From: Dermacentor variabilis
Lineage: Eukaryota > Arthropoda > Arachnida > Ixodida > Ixodidae
Length of the DNA stretch: 64,000 nt
Assembly: GCF_050947875.1 (NCBI RefSeq)
Contig: NC_134569.1
Coordinates: forward strand, 15,973,631-16,037,630
Direction of reading: 5' to 3'
Shown: positions 20,881-31,258 of the stretch, piece by piece
Position numbering within the stretch: the first letter of the stretch is position 1
Layout of the letters: each line of letters starts with the position of its first letter
The notes under the pieces: generated by a model
Databases searched by the model: none
Seen by the model: the letters and a program-made list of their open reading frames with translations, nothing else
What the model was told of the DNA's origin: nothing
Program-made: the position numbers and the translations under genes

Positions 20881-22285
20881 ACTTATGGGCGACGTCTTCT
20901 TCCAGCGACGCCAAGCTCGGTGGACAGCAAAGTGCGCACAAGGCGCAGCTACAGCTTGCTGACGTTGACGGTTCCTTAAAATTTAGGGAGTGTGGGCAAC
21001 GGGTGAACTGAAATGGACTAGCGCTACAAATAACAAAATTTAAAGAAGAGCAAGACAGCGGTCTTCGATGACTTGGTTTGCGTTCCTTCTGAAAATGGGC
21101 GCGCCTCACTGTGGGGGATAGGCACAGAATAGTTCGGCAAGAGAGGACAAGATTGTTAAAGGAATTTGAAAAAAGAACACTAAATAAATAAAACAGTAAA
21201 GGAGATAAAAGCAACATTCGAGAGATGAACGAGATTCGAGGATGAGGAATTAGTATTGATGTACATAAGATTTACGTGATATATAGCATACAGGGTGATA
21301 ATTGTAGATTGTCCTGAATTTTTTAGTACAAAATCTGACAAGGTTGTGACAAGTGATGATGCGGTGGGCCGGAACAGCGGCGTTCACTTGCACCAGTTGG
21401 CCCTGGAAAACTCGACCTCAGCTTCAACGAGCGTGATGAACAGGGTGCTTAAGCACTTCTCTTTTTATTTTGCTATTGCAAATGCTTTCCATGTTTGTCG
21501 TTATATTTTCGCTTTTGCTATGAAAACAGAGCGAGACAGTATTAAGCAGTTCTAACAGTATTAAACCAGTTGGTAGTTTGTGCGACGTACATCCACTTTT
21601 TCTTATGTTCTTTCTTTAGTTCTTCCGCGAATGTAAAGCTAAGCGCCATACAATCATGAACTAACTAGCCCCGTATATTGCTTTACTAAACGCTATCATG
21701 AAGCTCTGCAATTTCTAGCACCAGGACGTAGTACAGGCATTTTTCTCCAACAAACACTATACCGCTTGCAACGCTGACGTAGCATCAGAGAACACTGTCC
21801 ATTTCTGAGCTGCCTGAGCTTTGTAGAAATGGACAGCCTCTCGCACAACAAGCAGTTCTACCGCCGTAGATGTCGATTCGTGGTCCAAGCTAAGCAAATA
21901 ATTTCAGTGAGTTTCTCTCACACGTAGAATTAAATAGGGCACCACAGTCGCTCCTGAGGACGGAACCCAGCGCTGAGGACCTGTAAGGAAAACGGCGGAG
22001 GTCCCGTCGTAAGGAAAGCTGTGACTGTGCGTTCGAGAAGCTCTCTATAGAAAATCGGCCCCACTTGTTTTGCGATAAGAATCGATGACCACATCAAACA
22101 TAATTTTCTGCGAGTGTATTTTCATTATAAACATGACATCGAAGGAACGAAGCCAGAACAGACCTGCGTAAACAAAACTTGAGTGGCTGTCATGAGTCAC
22201 CGGCAAGACTTGTATGACAATGTGAAAAAGAAAAGACGGGGAATGCGGGAGATGGAAATTCAAGACGGTGAGCAAAACGTGAACA
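20881..22285. other. Unassigned sequence
   Basis: No gene or known repeat recognised. Short open frames only. Confidence 0.4.
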
Positions 22286-22617
22286 AGGTGAATGCAGGAG
22301 CCAACGTTTCTACCAGTGGACTTGTCTTCTTCAAGGCGACCATATGCTTTCCTCGCCACAGTATATATAGGTGGGGTTCTTCTAAAGGGGAGAGGGTGTG
22401 AGGCGGGAGGACGCGGAGACGAGGGGAAATGTGTTAGCGTGTCGAATTGAGAGTAAAGAAACGCTGTGTACAAGGTCAAAGACAGCCCCCCCCCCCCACC
22501 CCCCACCCCGGTCTGTCAACACACGCGCGTTAGCCGGCGTGTCAAGGGCGTCTGACACGCCGGCTGACAAAAAAGAGAAAAGGGGGGGGGGGGGGGGGGA
22601 TACGCCAAGAAATCAAA
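22286..22617 (-). mobile_element. Penelope-like element 3' untranslated region
   Basis: Downstream of the GIY-YIG frame on the minus strand: a C run (22583-22600 is G on plus), a 16-bp hairpin (22529-22568), a second homopolymer run (22486-22510), a tatatata word, then gaagaagacaagtccactgg and gaaacgttggctcc near the end. The last words match, from memory, the terminal repeat of arthropod Penelope-like elements. The exact end is uncertain. Confidence 0.55.
22529..22568. other. Strong hairpin in the Penelope-like 3' region
   Basis: Arms 22532-22544 (agccggcgtgtca) and 22553-22565 are perfect complements over 13 bp around an 8-base loop, extending to 16 bp with one wobble pair. Confidence 0.85.
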
Positions 22618-23544
22618 CTAAGTGTTGTTGCCTATGGCTTGAAGTTTAGCATAGCGAATAGATTCTAAAGCTTCCTTTGAAACGTTTATGCCTGTTGGTT
22701 GCAATGTCTTGAACTTATGGATAAGGTATGATTCTCTGTATTTTCTTTCTCGTTCAGAACGGAAATTTGACTGTAAGATGTAGAGTTTAAGTTCATCAAA
22801 GTTATGACCTGGTTGGTTAAAATGCTCGGCGACGGCTTTGGGAAGCTTTTTAGCTGTGTCCGCGCGATGTCCGTTTAATCTGACGTTCATTGATTGTCCT
22901 GTTTCACCGATATATTGTTTCTTACAGAAAAAACATTCAAGCATATAAATCACATCCGAACTTGTGCAAGTGAAGCTAGATTTGACTTCATGTGTATAAC
23001 TATTTGCGGTGCTTTTAATTTTAATGTCACTTTGAAGGTGTCTGCAGGTTTTGCACCTAGGGTGACAACATGCTTCTATTACAGGGGAATGCTGTTGGCT
23101 GACTTTAACGTGCACTAACATGTCTTTAAAGTTCTTGTTTCGGCGATAGGTAACCCTGGGTACATCCGAGAACGCTTTTCGCAGACTCTCGTTACTTGAT
23201 AATATTGGGTGGTATTTCATTAGGATGTTGTTTATGTTTGGGAGTGCATTAGAATATTTTGTTATAAAGGCCGGCGCTCTGTCAGATTCTAATGTGGGCT
23301 GTTTCTTCGCCAATTCCGACTGTCTCTCCAATCTTGACGCGGCATCATAAGCTCTATCGAGAGCAACTTGGGGATAGTTCCTTTCTGCTAGCGTTGATTT
23401 AAGGTCATTTAGGTGGGGGATATAATCGTGACCAAGACGCCGGTCGACGAAGCGGAGATGGTACCCGCAGGCGAGAAGCACGTGAAGCGCGAGAGAAAAG
23501 ACGAAACTAAGAAAAACGAGACGCAGGCGGAGATGAGCTGGCAT
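22618..23544 (-). pseudogene. Penelope-like element, GIY-YIG endonuclease end
   Basis: A 308-codon minus frame. From about residue 30 it carries the Penelope-like linker (HLNDLKSTLAERNYP), a Cys cluster CCHPRCKTCRHL, and a C-terminal GIY-YIG nuclease (VIYMLECFFCKKQYIGETGQ ... VRLNGHRAD ... HFNQPGHN). In intact elements a reverse transcriptase precedes this part; it is absent here, so the copy is 5'-truncated at about 23460-23545, and the first 25-30 residues (hydrophobic, starting MPAHLRLRL) probably come from the junction. GIY-YIG nicks the target DNA for priming. The nuclease part itself has no stop. It abuts a plus-strand LINE head to head. Confidence 0.85.
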
Positions 23545-23723
23545 TGCTGAAGTCTGGCACGGTTCTGGCAGGTGAGGGTGGGCTGAGGGTGCCAGCCACG
23601 CCGTTCGATCTCCGCCCCGGTGTGCCCAAGCTGGAACTTACTTGGTGGTTTGGCTGAGTTTTGGGTGGAATTGACCTAGCTATCTTACTTATCTTATTTT
23701 TGTAGCACTTTGTAACAACGCTG

Positions 23724-25001
23724 ATGTCTAACAACTCACCTGGGCAAGGGCCCAGCCCTTGGTCAGCCTCCCTTTCCCCTGATGATTTGCCTTTGCAATC
23801 TTTCTTCCGCCGCGGTGTTAGCAGCATCCCTGTCGCGCTGATGCCCTCGAACGGTGTATTCATCCGACTGAACAACCCACAAGCTGTTCAGGCCGAGCTC
23901 CAGGCCATGACGCGACATTTCCAGATGATAAGCGATGTCCGACAATTTGGAAGAGGTGGGATAGTCTGTAGGTCATCAGATTCGACCTGTGTCGCAGACC
24001 TCCTAAAGTGTAAGACTTTCGCATCTGTCCCGGTGAGTGTGTTTATTCCTCCTCATCTAGCATGCACTAAAGGCATTGTCCGGGGCGTAGACTCTCGATT
24101 GAGCCCAACTGAGACTCTGGAGAAACTGTCTGATGCTGGCGTCATAGCTGTATACCGGTGTAACCGACTGGTAAACGGAGAAAAAGTTGCCACAAAATCA
24201 GTTATTGCTACGTTTGCTGGCATGTCCTGGCCTTCTGAACTGAAAGTGTGGCCACTTATTTTTAGAGTGGAACCTCTTGCTTCCCGTCCACTTCAGTGTC
24301 GGAACTGTTGGCGTTTTGGTCATAGTGCAGGAGGCTGCAAATCAAATGGACGCTGTCGCGCCTCTGGTGACGATCATTCTCCCAATGAGTGCACAGCTGA
24401 AGCCGAAACTTGCTGCCTATGTGGAGGAACACATGCGGCTGACTATGCAAACTGCACGGCTAGAGCTAACGAAATACAGGTACTCGAGGTAATTGACAGG
24501 CGACGATGTTCGCGGCGAGAAGCTATTGCAGTCGTCAAGGAAAGAGCCTTTGGATACGCTGGCGTCACTGCGAGGCAATCTACTTTACAGGCAGACAACT
24601 TGTCGAAACTCATTGAATCGGCCGTAGAAAAAGCAATGACAAAGGCTATGCAACATATTGTCACAAGTGTTACCGACTGTCTTTCCCAAGTGTTTACTGC
24701 GCAGATGACACAGCTATTGCAAACAGCTGCAACACCAATCACCAAATCGATTGCTTGTGCTGCAGAACAGGTAGTCAGTTCAGTCCTAGTGCCGAGTACC
24801 ACATCGGACCCAACATTTCTTGGATCCGATCCTTGTTCTTCGCGTCAGTCAGACTCGCAGGTCGACATGGAAACAGGTCATGATACCAGGCCGCAAAAGC
24901 GAACTGGGTCTCCAGTAACTGCTTCTTGTCCATATACCAAAAACAAAAAGGGTAATCAAATTTCTTATTCTGGCATCCAAGAAAGTTCATTGCGACGGTA
25001 G
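23724..25001 (+). CDS. LINE ORF1 (Gag-like, CCHC zinc knuckles)
   Basis: 425 codons, uninterrupted, ending 20-50 bp before ORF2. Around residue 192 lies a perfect CX2CX4HX4C knuckle (CRNCWRFGHSAGGC), then a degraded second one (CRASGDDHSPNEC, with Ser where Cys is usual) and a third CX2CX3HX5C (CLCGGTHAADYANC, counting from the second Cys). A conserved block follows (LEVIDRRRCSRREAI). Such proteins bind the LINE RNA in the retrotransposition particle. The start at 23724 follows the 5' UTR. The frame is intact, unlike ORF2, which may be chance. Confidence 0.8.
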   Translation: MSNNSPGQGPSPWSASLSPDDLPLQSFFRRGVSSIPVALMPSNGVFIRLNNPQAVQAELQAMTRHFQMISDVRQFGRGGIVCRSSDSTCVADLLKCKTFASVPVSVFIPPHLACTKGIVRGVDSRLSPTETLEKLSDAGVIAVYRCNRLVNGEKVATKSVIATFAGMSWPSELKVWPLIFRVEPLASRPLQCRNCWRFGHSAGGCKSNGRCRASGDDHSPNECTAEAETCCLCGGTHAADYANCTARANEIQVLEVIDRRRCSRREAIAVVKERAFGYAGVTARQSTLQADNLSKLIESAVEKAMTKAMQHIVTSVTDCLSQVFTAQMTQLLQTAATPITKSIACAAEQVVSSVLVPSTTSDPTFLGSDPCSSRQSDSQVDMETGHDTRPQKRTGSPVTASCPYTKNKKGNQISYSGIQESSLRR

Positions 25002-25004
25002 TCG

Positions 25005-28000
25005 CTGAAGTAACCATATCAATTAGGTCATCACCATATAGCTTCTTTAAAAGTGCTACAGTGGAACTGTCGTTCCCTGTTTTCTGTTTCAACAGACTTA
25101 TATTGCTTAACAACTCATCTTAATCCTGAAGTCATAATCTTACAAAAAACCTGACTTACTCCTGAGAAAAATTTTCATTTTAAAGATTTTCGATCTTTTC
25201 GATTAGATCGCATTTCACAAGGAGGTGGCTTAATGATTTTGTTGTCATCCAAATTCTGTCATAAGGCGAAAATAGCTTTCAAGTTAATGTCTCCGGAATG
25301 TGAAATTTTGGCAGTGCACCTTAGCATCCCTGGCTACCGTTCATTTTCAATTATAGATGCTTATTTCCCTACTGGCGTGCACAGTACATACCAATTGGAT
25401 AGTGCGCTTGCCAGCTGCAAAAATGAAGTCATTCTTACTGGTGACTTCAACTCGCATCACGTGTCTTGGGGTTACAAAACAGATTCAGGTGGGACACGTT
25501 TGTGGAACTGGACCATAGATAAAAACCTTTCATGCCTTAATATCAGAGGACCTACATTTGCCCGCGGACAATCTCGCTCAGTGTTAGATTTGACGTTTTC
25601 TAGCACAAGTGTCACTGTGACATCTTGGACAACGATTGATTTCTGTACAAACAGTGATCATCTCCCGGTATACTTTGAAATTACATGCCCTTTAACATCA
25701 GCTGAACGACGAGGCAGAATATTTGTGAATTGCAAAAAATTTAAAGACTGCTTGCGGTCCACCATTGCGTCACTAACTAATAGTAATGACGAAGAAATTG
25801 GCTTGAATATTTGTTCAGCATTACAGACGTCCCGACAAAAGTCTGAATTTGTAATTCAGACAGCTAAGCGTTCCTCATCTAGTCCCTGGTGGAACAGCGA
25901 GTGCACACGAGTTTATAGAAGAAGGAAAGCTGCTTGGAAAAAACTTCTACATAATCAGAGCCCACAAAATTGGAAAGATTATCAATTTATTTCGGCAACC
26001 TTCAAACGTACTATTAAACATGCAAAAGATGAGTACGATAAAAACCATTTTGATTATCTATCTAAATCCAAAAACAAACGTGCTTTATTTAATTACCTTC
26101 GTTTTAGGAACAAACTCCCAATGAGCATTAATGTAGACTCAATCGTCTATACCTCACAGGAAATGCAGGAGTCCTTAGAACTACTGGCTAAAGGACTGGA
26201 GAGTCGGTTCGCAACGCGCCTTCAAACTTCTGTTTTTTCTCCTGCATTCTCGGGCTACAAGGAGATATCCTATTCGGAAGTAGCAAAGGTTATGTTCCAG
26301 TTGCCAACTACAGCGCCTGGCCCGGACGGCATAACAAATGCAATGTTAAAGATTTTCTTTCAAGAAGCTCCACGTGAGCTTCTGAAGCTGCTAAACTACT
26401 CTGTTAGTAACGCATGGATTCCACAAGAATGGAAGATCGCCAAAATTATTCCGTTACTTAAAAAACAAGGGGCAGGGTATCTATCGACAACATCAGACCA
26501 ATTGTGTTGACATCAAACATAGTGAAACTTATTGAAAGAGTGCTTCTCGGACATATAATAGAGTTTATTGACGACAATCGATTGTTGAGTCCGTGTCAAA
26601 TTGGATTTCGATCTGGCTATTCAATATGGCACGCGCATGTAGACCTTGAAAGTCGCATTAACATCGCCAGACAGAAAAAAACAATACGCGGCTCTAGTTA
26701 CCTTCGATATATGTAAAGCGTATGACAGCATTGAACATACAATTTTAACGAATCGGTTACAGAACCATTGCTTTCCAGGCTATATTGTAGCATGGGTGCA
26801 TGAATTTTTAAAAGACAGGGAGTTCTATTGTTTTCGAAGCGGCTATTCTTCCAGTAAATATAAGCAAACAAGAGGTGTGCCTCAGGGTTCGGTACTTTCA
26901 CCAGTATTATTTAATATTTTACTGAGCAGAATCCCCGTTCACCCAGGTGTTAGTACATACGTTTATGCTGATGACATTGCCTTTTTTGGTATGTCTAGCG
27001 ACATATACTCTCTTTACGAAATACTGCAGTCGTATCTAAGGGAACTGGAAGGCTGGCTGGATAGCTTACACTTAAACCTGAATGCTAATAAGTGTGCTAT
27101 CTTTGTTTTTCCCGTTAATGACCCAGTATACATATCGCTTAACTATCATCTCGAAGATATCCCACAAGTAGAGTCACTAAAATACCTTGGAGTTATTTAC
27201 AAGGGAAATCTTAACTGGCGGCCGCATATTGAATATATTGCGACAAAAGGAGCTCGTTCAATGGGCATCTTGCGCAAGTTGAGCAACCGGAGAACAGGTA
27301 TGCGAAGAAAATCCCTCTTGATGGTATATAAGATGTATGTTCGTCCTGTGTTAGAATTTGGATGCGTTTTATTCTCAGGTGTTCCAAGTTACAAGCTTCG
27401 GCCGCTAGTTTTGTTGGAACGAAAGGCGCTACGTCTGTGCTTAGGCCTCCCGAAATACGTTTCGAATGCCGTATTATACCTGGAGGCAAGAATCCCACCC
27501 ATAATATGCCGATTTCACCTTCTTACAGTTCAGACTTTCCTAAGGCTATATGAATCCCCATTAAACCGCCTTCAGATTATTTTCCTCTCTCATCCAGAAT
27601 TATTTTTTCCTATTCATTGGCCCAGGTTTCATAGACCACAGATTATATTTGTGCAAACATTACTTGAACCACTAAATGTGCAAATCCGCGAGGTGCTTCA
27701 TGATAATACGCATTCAAATTACCCAGAGATCAGGTTCGATGACATTTTCCCAAACCACGCGAAACTACTCCCTTACGGCATCTTAAGCGCCATGTTGCAA
27801 GACCACCTAACTAGCCTAGAAACCAACGTTATCATTGCAACAGATGCCTCACAGTGCGAGGAAAAAGCTGGCATTGGAATATTTTGTCCTGCACTCGACT
27901 AGTCTTTTTCTTTAAGGTTGCCTGATTTTGTGCCTATTTTTCTGGCCTAGTTGTTAGCAGTAATCCTAGCTTTACGGAAATTAGACCCAATGATTACAAC

Positions 28001-28663
28001 GGCTGCCATTCTGACTGACTCCCTTTCAGTATGCTCTTGCCTTACCGCTACTAGTCACCCATGCTAAAACTCTTCCACTTACTAGTTCCAGCCCATGTGC
28101 AATGTGTTCATTTGATTTGGGTGCCAGGGCATAAAGGTTTGTTTTTTAATGAAACTGCTGATTCACTGGCAAATGCATCACTATCCGGCCCTGTTCTTCC
28201 TATTCTACCAGTGACAGCACAGATCACGGCGGCAAGATTTTGGATGCGATCAAGAAGATTAGCCTTATCAAACCCACATTTGACTGCTTCTCCAGAGTAT
28301 AAGCACCTGGCATTTCCCTGGCATATCGAATCCTGTGACACAAAGATGCTTGAGGTCTGCCTCACCAAATTACGCTGCCGCATACCCTCGCTGAATTTCT
28401 ATTTACACAGGTCGGGTTTGGTTCCCTCCCCCCTCTGTTCTTTTTGTAATGAGGAAGAGATGATACACCACTTTCTTCTATCTTGTCGCCGCTTTACTGC
28501 GGTTAGAAAAAGATGGTTGGAAATACCTTTTCGAAGAATTGGCCTGGACTTGACAGAACCTGCAATTCTTTCGTTCGGAGCGTCCACTTTGGGATTCAGC
28601 CACAGGGATGCATGCTTCGCTGTCCGAACATTCCTTACGGAATCTAAACGAATGCCCTACTAA
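25005..28663 (+). pseudogene. LINE ORF2 (endonuclease, RT, RNase H), broken
   Basis: Domains in order: APE endonuclease from LQWNCRS (about 25056) through ILTGDFNSHH (25435) to SDHLPVYFEI (25657); RT with TAPGPDGI (26310), TFDICKAYDS (26712), GVPQGSVLSP (26875) and the catalytic VYADDIAFF (26960); RNase H with IATDAS (27835), LTDSLS (28014), WVPGHKG (28117) and a terminal finger CSFCNEEEMIHHFLLSC (28436). Breaks: TGA at 25152-25154 where Trp is expected, frameshifts near 26475, 26685 and 28050, TAG at 27900-27902, and TAG at 27948-27950 exactly where RNase H needs its catalytic Glu (LAELLAV). It once nicked target DNA and copied the LINE RNA. Confidence 0.88.
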
Positions 28664-28889
28664 ATTCCTTTCTTTTTGTTTTTACTTTTAAATTATTACT
28701 CATTCAATATGACCATCCTGATTTTATTTAACAGGTAATTCTGCGCTATTCAATGCTATTTCAATAGCTATTAGGAAATTTATGCTCCATAATAATTTCT
28801 AATAATCCACCCATTTCTTCGCCAATCCCCCATCGTGGGTAGGAGCCACACGCCATCACAGGCTACAACAACAACAACAACAACAATTG

Positions 28890-29146
28890 CTGACGTGGTC
28901 GAGAAGGAAGACAGTGGCACCTCCCGCTGTGCTCTGGAGTATCGATAATTATTTTTTTCCTCTTCGTAGCATGACAGTCTACTGAACCGTTTCGATTTTC
29001 CCTCGCCTAAATTCATGTAACAAAATTTCATATTTTTACCTCCATTTTCTGAACACATAAGCAAAGTCTGTCCGACTCTTGGCCAATCCCCGCGAGTGGG
29101 TAAGCGCCAAACTCATCAAGGACATCATCATCATCATCATCATCAA
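28890..29146 (+). mobile_element. Second LINE 3' end with CAT tail
   Basis: Contains ctcttggccaatccccgcgagtgggtaagcgcca followed by an 8-unit CAT tail (29124-29146). The same kind of sequence (cgccaatcccccatcgtgggtaggagccac) forms the end of the LINE just upstream, so this is another 3' end of a related element, severely 5'-truncated. Its left border is uncertain. Confidence 0.5.
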
Positions 29147-29964
29147 CGGGAGGCAGGAGCTTCGGGGACCACGGAGTTGGCCAGCGACAACTCCAGCTCC
29201 CGAGCCTCGACTGCGTCGCCGTGGCTGCAGTGTTCCGTGGCCCCGGTCCAACCACACGCTGCCGTAACCGGTTGCTGCCCCGTGCCACGAAGACAATCGC
29301 CTGGCCACGTCGCAGACCGCGTCCTGTGCCACGCGGGTCTCTGCGCAAGACTAGAACCTCATCGCTCTCGTCGGAGGCCGACGCCCACGCTACGTCGGAA
29401 CCACGCAGGCAAACGTCCTTTGCCACGCTGGGCCAGAGTGCGACACGACTGGCGACGGTCAGAACGTTCGTTTGCTCGTGACGTCGCGTTGGTTAGTCCA
29501 GCGGAGGAACAATATGGTAGTTGAGGGCTTGTTTGTGTTTTATGTGTATAGCTAGTTTTTGGCGTGTCTCGTGTGTGTATAGTGTTTATTGTGTGTCAGG
29601 GTAGTTCGCTGTTTGTACGTTTCTTCTCTCGTAACTTTTCTTTGAGATAAATGTTTTTTAACGTATTTGAATTGTGTCTCTGTCCATTTCTGGAGCGCTG
29701 AAATTCGTGACAGTGGCGGTATTTGGCAGGGAAGCTTAATAAATAAAGTCCGAATTTTCATATGGGACACCACATGTTGTACTAGGCGAAACTTCGACGC
29801 TGAGGATCACAGCAAAGTGACAAAGACAATTCGGCAGCGCCCTCAAGAGCAGCAATTTTTTAAGGCGAAAGCCTTTCTAGGCTCATGGTGAAGTTTGTCA
29901 GCAGACCTGACCGCTGGAGGTGTCCGCCGAGGCGTCATCACACCATATGAAGACAGATTGAAGA
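29147..29964 (+). other. GC-rich block followed by LTR-like sequence, unassigned
   Basis: 29150-29510 is GC-rich and open in two plus frames, with Arg/Pro/Ser-rich peptides but no domain. 29530-29715 is T/G-rich with aataaa-like words and ends ttcgtgacagtggcgg; tgaca followed by tggcg resembles an LTR end next to a primer-binding site. A degenerate LTR retrotransposon edge is possible but not shown. Confidence 0.25.
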
Positions 29965-30565
29965 ATGAAAATTGATAATGACAGTTAGTGAACGTTATAA
30001 AAGATTGGTAGATGTTAATAATGACTAGTAATGAATAAGAATGACCTACTGACGACTCCGAAATTACGAATATGTCTAAGGACGACTTATAATGACCGCA
30101 ATTGATTAGAAATGACTAGAAATGTCTACTAATGAGTCGTAATCACTAAAATGACTACTAATAAATTGTAATGACTACTAATGACTACGAACTGTCCAAT
30201 ATGTATACGACGGCTTTTAATGACCACAGTTAATTACAAATAACTAAAAATGCTTACTAGTGAGCAGTAAGGACCAGTAATTACTGAATTTACTTGTAAT
30301 GACTAGTAATGAATATGAAATGACCAATATGTCTAACAACTACAATTGATTAGAAACGACTAAAAATGTTTAGTAATGACCAGTAATGGCTAATAATAAC
30401 TGAAATGACTTGCAGCAATTATTAATGACTACGAAATGACCAATATGTCTAACGACGAATTGTAGCGACTACAAGTGATTACAGATGACTAAAAATGGTT
30501 ACTGATGAGCAGTATATATGACTAATAATTACTGAAATGGCTTGTAATGACTACTAATGACTACG
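29965..30565. repeat. Degenerate tandem array based on AATGACTA
   Basis: Roughly 600 bp in which aatgacta(c/g/a) variants recur every 10-16 bases (for example aatgactactaatgactac at two places). No protein. It may be the expanded tail of the minus-strand LINE scrap to its right. Confidence 0.85.
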
Positions 30566-30712
30566 AAGACAAAGAAAAAACCAGCAGGACTAATAAAGAA
30601 GAAATAGGAGAAGATAAGAAGGAAAGAAAAAGACAAAGAAGAGAAAGAGGAAAAGAAAGAAGAGAAACAGAAGAGGCAAAGAGAAAGAGCAAAATGATAA
30701 GAGGAGGAAGAG
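30566..30712. repeat. Purine-rich (GA) tract
   Basis: About 140 bases almost free of C and T (gaaagaaaaagacaaagaag and similar). The open frame through it encodes only Lys/Glu/Arg. Confidence 0.9.
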
Positions 30713-30724
30713 TAGGCTTTCGCC

Positions 30725-30990
30725 GTTCACCTCTTAAGAAAGGTCTTAAGAGACCCTGTAATTTTTTTCTCAATTGCGAAGCGGTAGCACACGTATGCCA
30801 ATGAAGTGGTTGAACGAAGAGCATGCCCTTGATGACTCCGTGCACGGAGTCATCAAGGGGTGCCGCCACAAGTGCATCAGCTTGCTCGTTTAATAATAAA
30901 CTTTTGTGACGTGAGCTCACACCAAACAAAAGAGATGTGAATGACCAGGAACGAATTATTAAAGCTTTCAAAGATCGTAAGACATATTTA
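30725..30990 (-). pseudogene. LINE fragment (RNase H region) with internal palindrome
   Basis: The minus frame reads RHKSLLLNEQADAL, the GHxG..NE.AD block of LINE RNase H, then degrades. It holds the perfect palindrome at 30826-30859. Confidence 0.5.
30826..30859. other. Perfect 34-bp palindrome
   Basis: cccttgatgactccgtg followed directly by its exact reverse complement, with no spacer. Confidence 0.95.
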
Positions 30991-31079
30991 GCGGGAATAA
31001 AGATGAAAATTAAACGGATTGAAAATCAATTAAAGGGTAATCGCTGGTGAAATTCTAAGATTCCTAACATTGTTGTCAA

Positions 31080-31258
31080 TGACTCTACCTGAAGGATCCT
31101 GGAGTTCTTTGACATGCACCCAAGGAACGGTACACAGGCGCTTTGTTTCCCCCCTTTTTCATTTCGCTCTTATCGAAATACGGCCGCCGCAGCCGGGATT
31201 CGACACCGCGCCTCGAGCTTAGCAGCGCAACGCCAGAGCCAATACGCCACCACGGCAG
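31080..31258 (-). mobile_element. tRNA-derived SINE (Ruka-type), minus strand
   Basis: The minus strand starts ctgccgtggtggcgtattgg, has box B-like tgtcgaatcccgg, then the SINE body in diverged form (gtatttcgataagagcgaaa, ggtgcatgtcaaagaactcc). The 3' border is unclear. Confidence 0.75.

Larger units (their letters stand above)
23550..28890 (+). mobile_element. I-type LINE (APE, RT, RNase H), nearly full length, inactive
   Basis: About 5.3 kb: a short 5' UTR, ORF1 with zinc knuckles (23724-25001), ORF2 with endonuclease, RT and RNase H (about 25005-28663), a 3' UTR and a CAA tail (28863-28885). APE endonuclease plus RNase H plus CCHC ORF1 is the layout of the I superfamily. ORF2 has several frameshifts and stops, so the copy cannot move by itself. 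Confidence 0.85.

Noticed and set aside
22286..22340. Hammerhead ribozyme in the Penelope-like terminal region
   Set aside because: A GAAAC word is present but no CUGAUGA core was found nearby.
30547..30804. Lys/Glu-rich plus ORF as a nuclear protein
   Set aside because: It is the translation of a purine tract between a tandem array and a LINE scrap.
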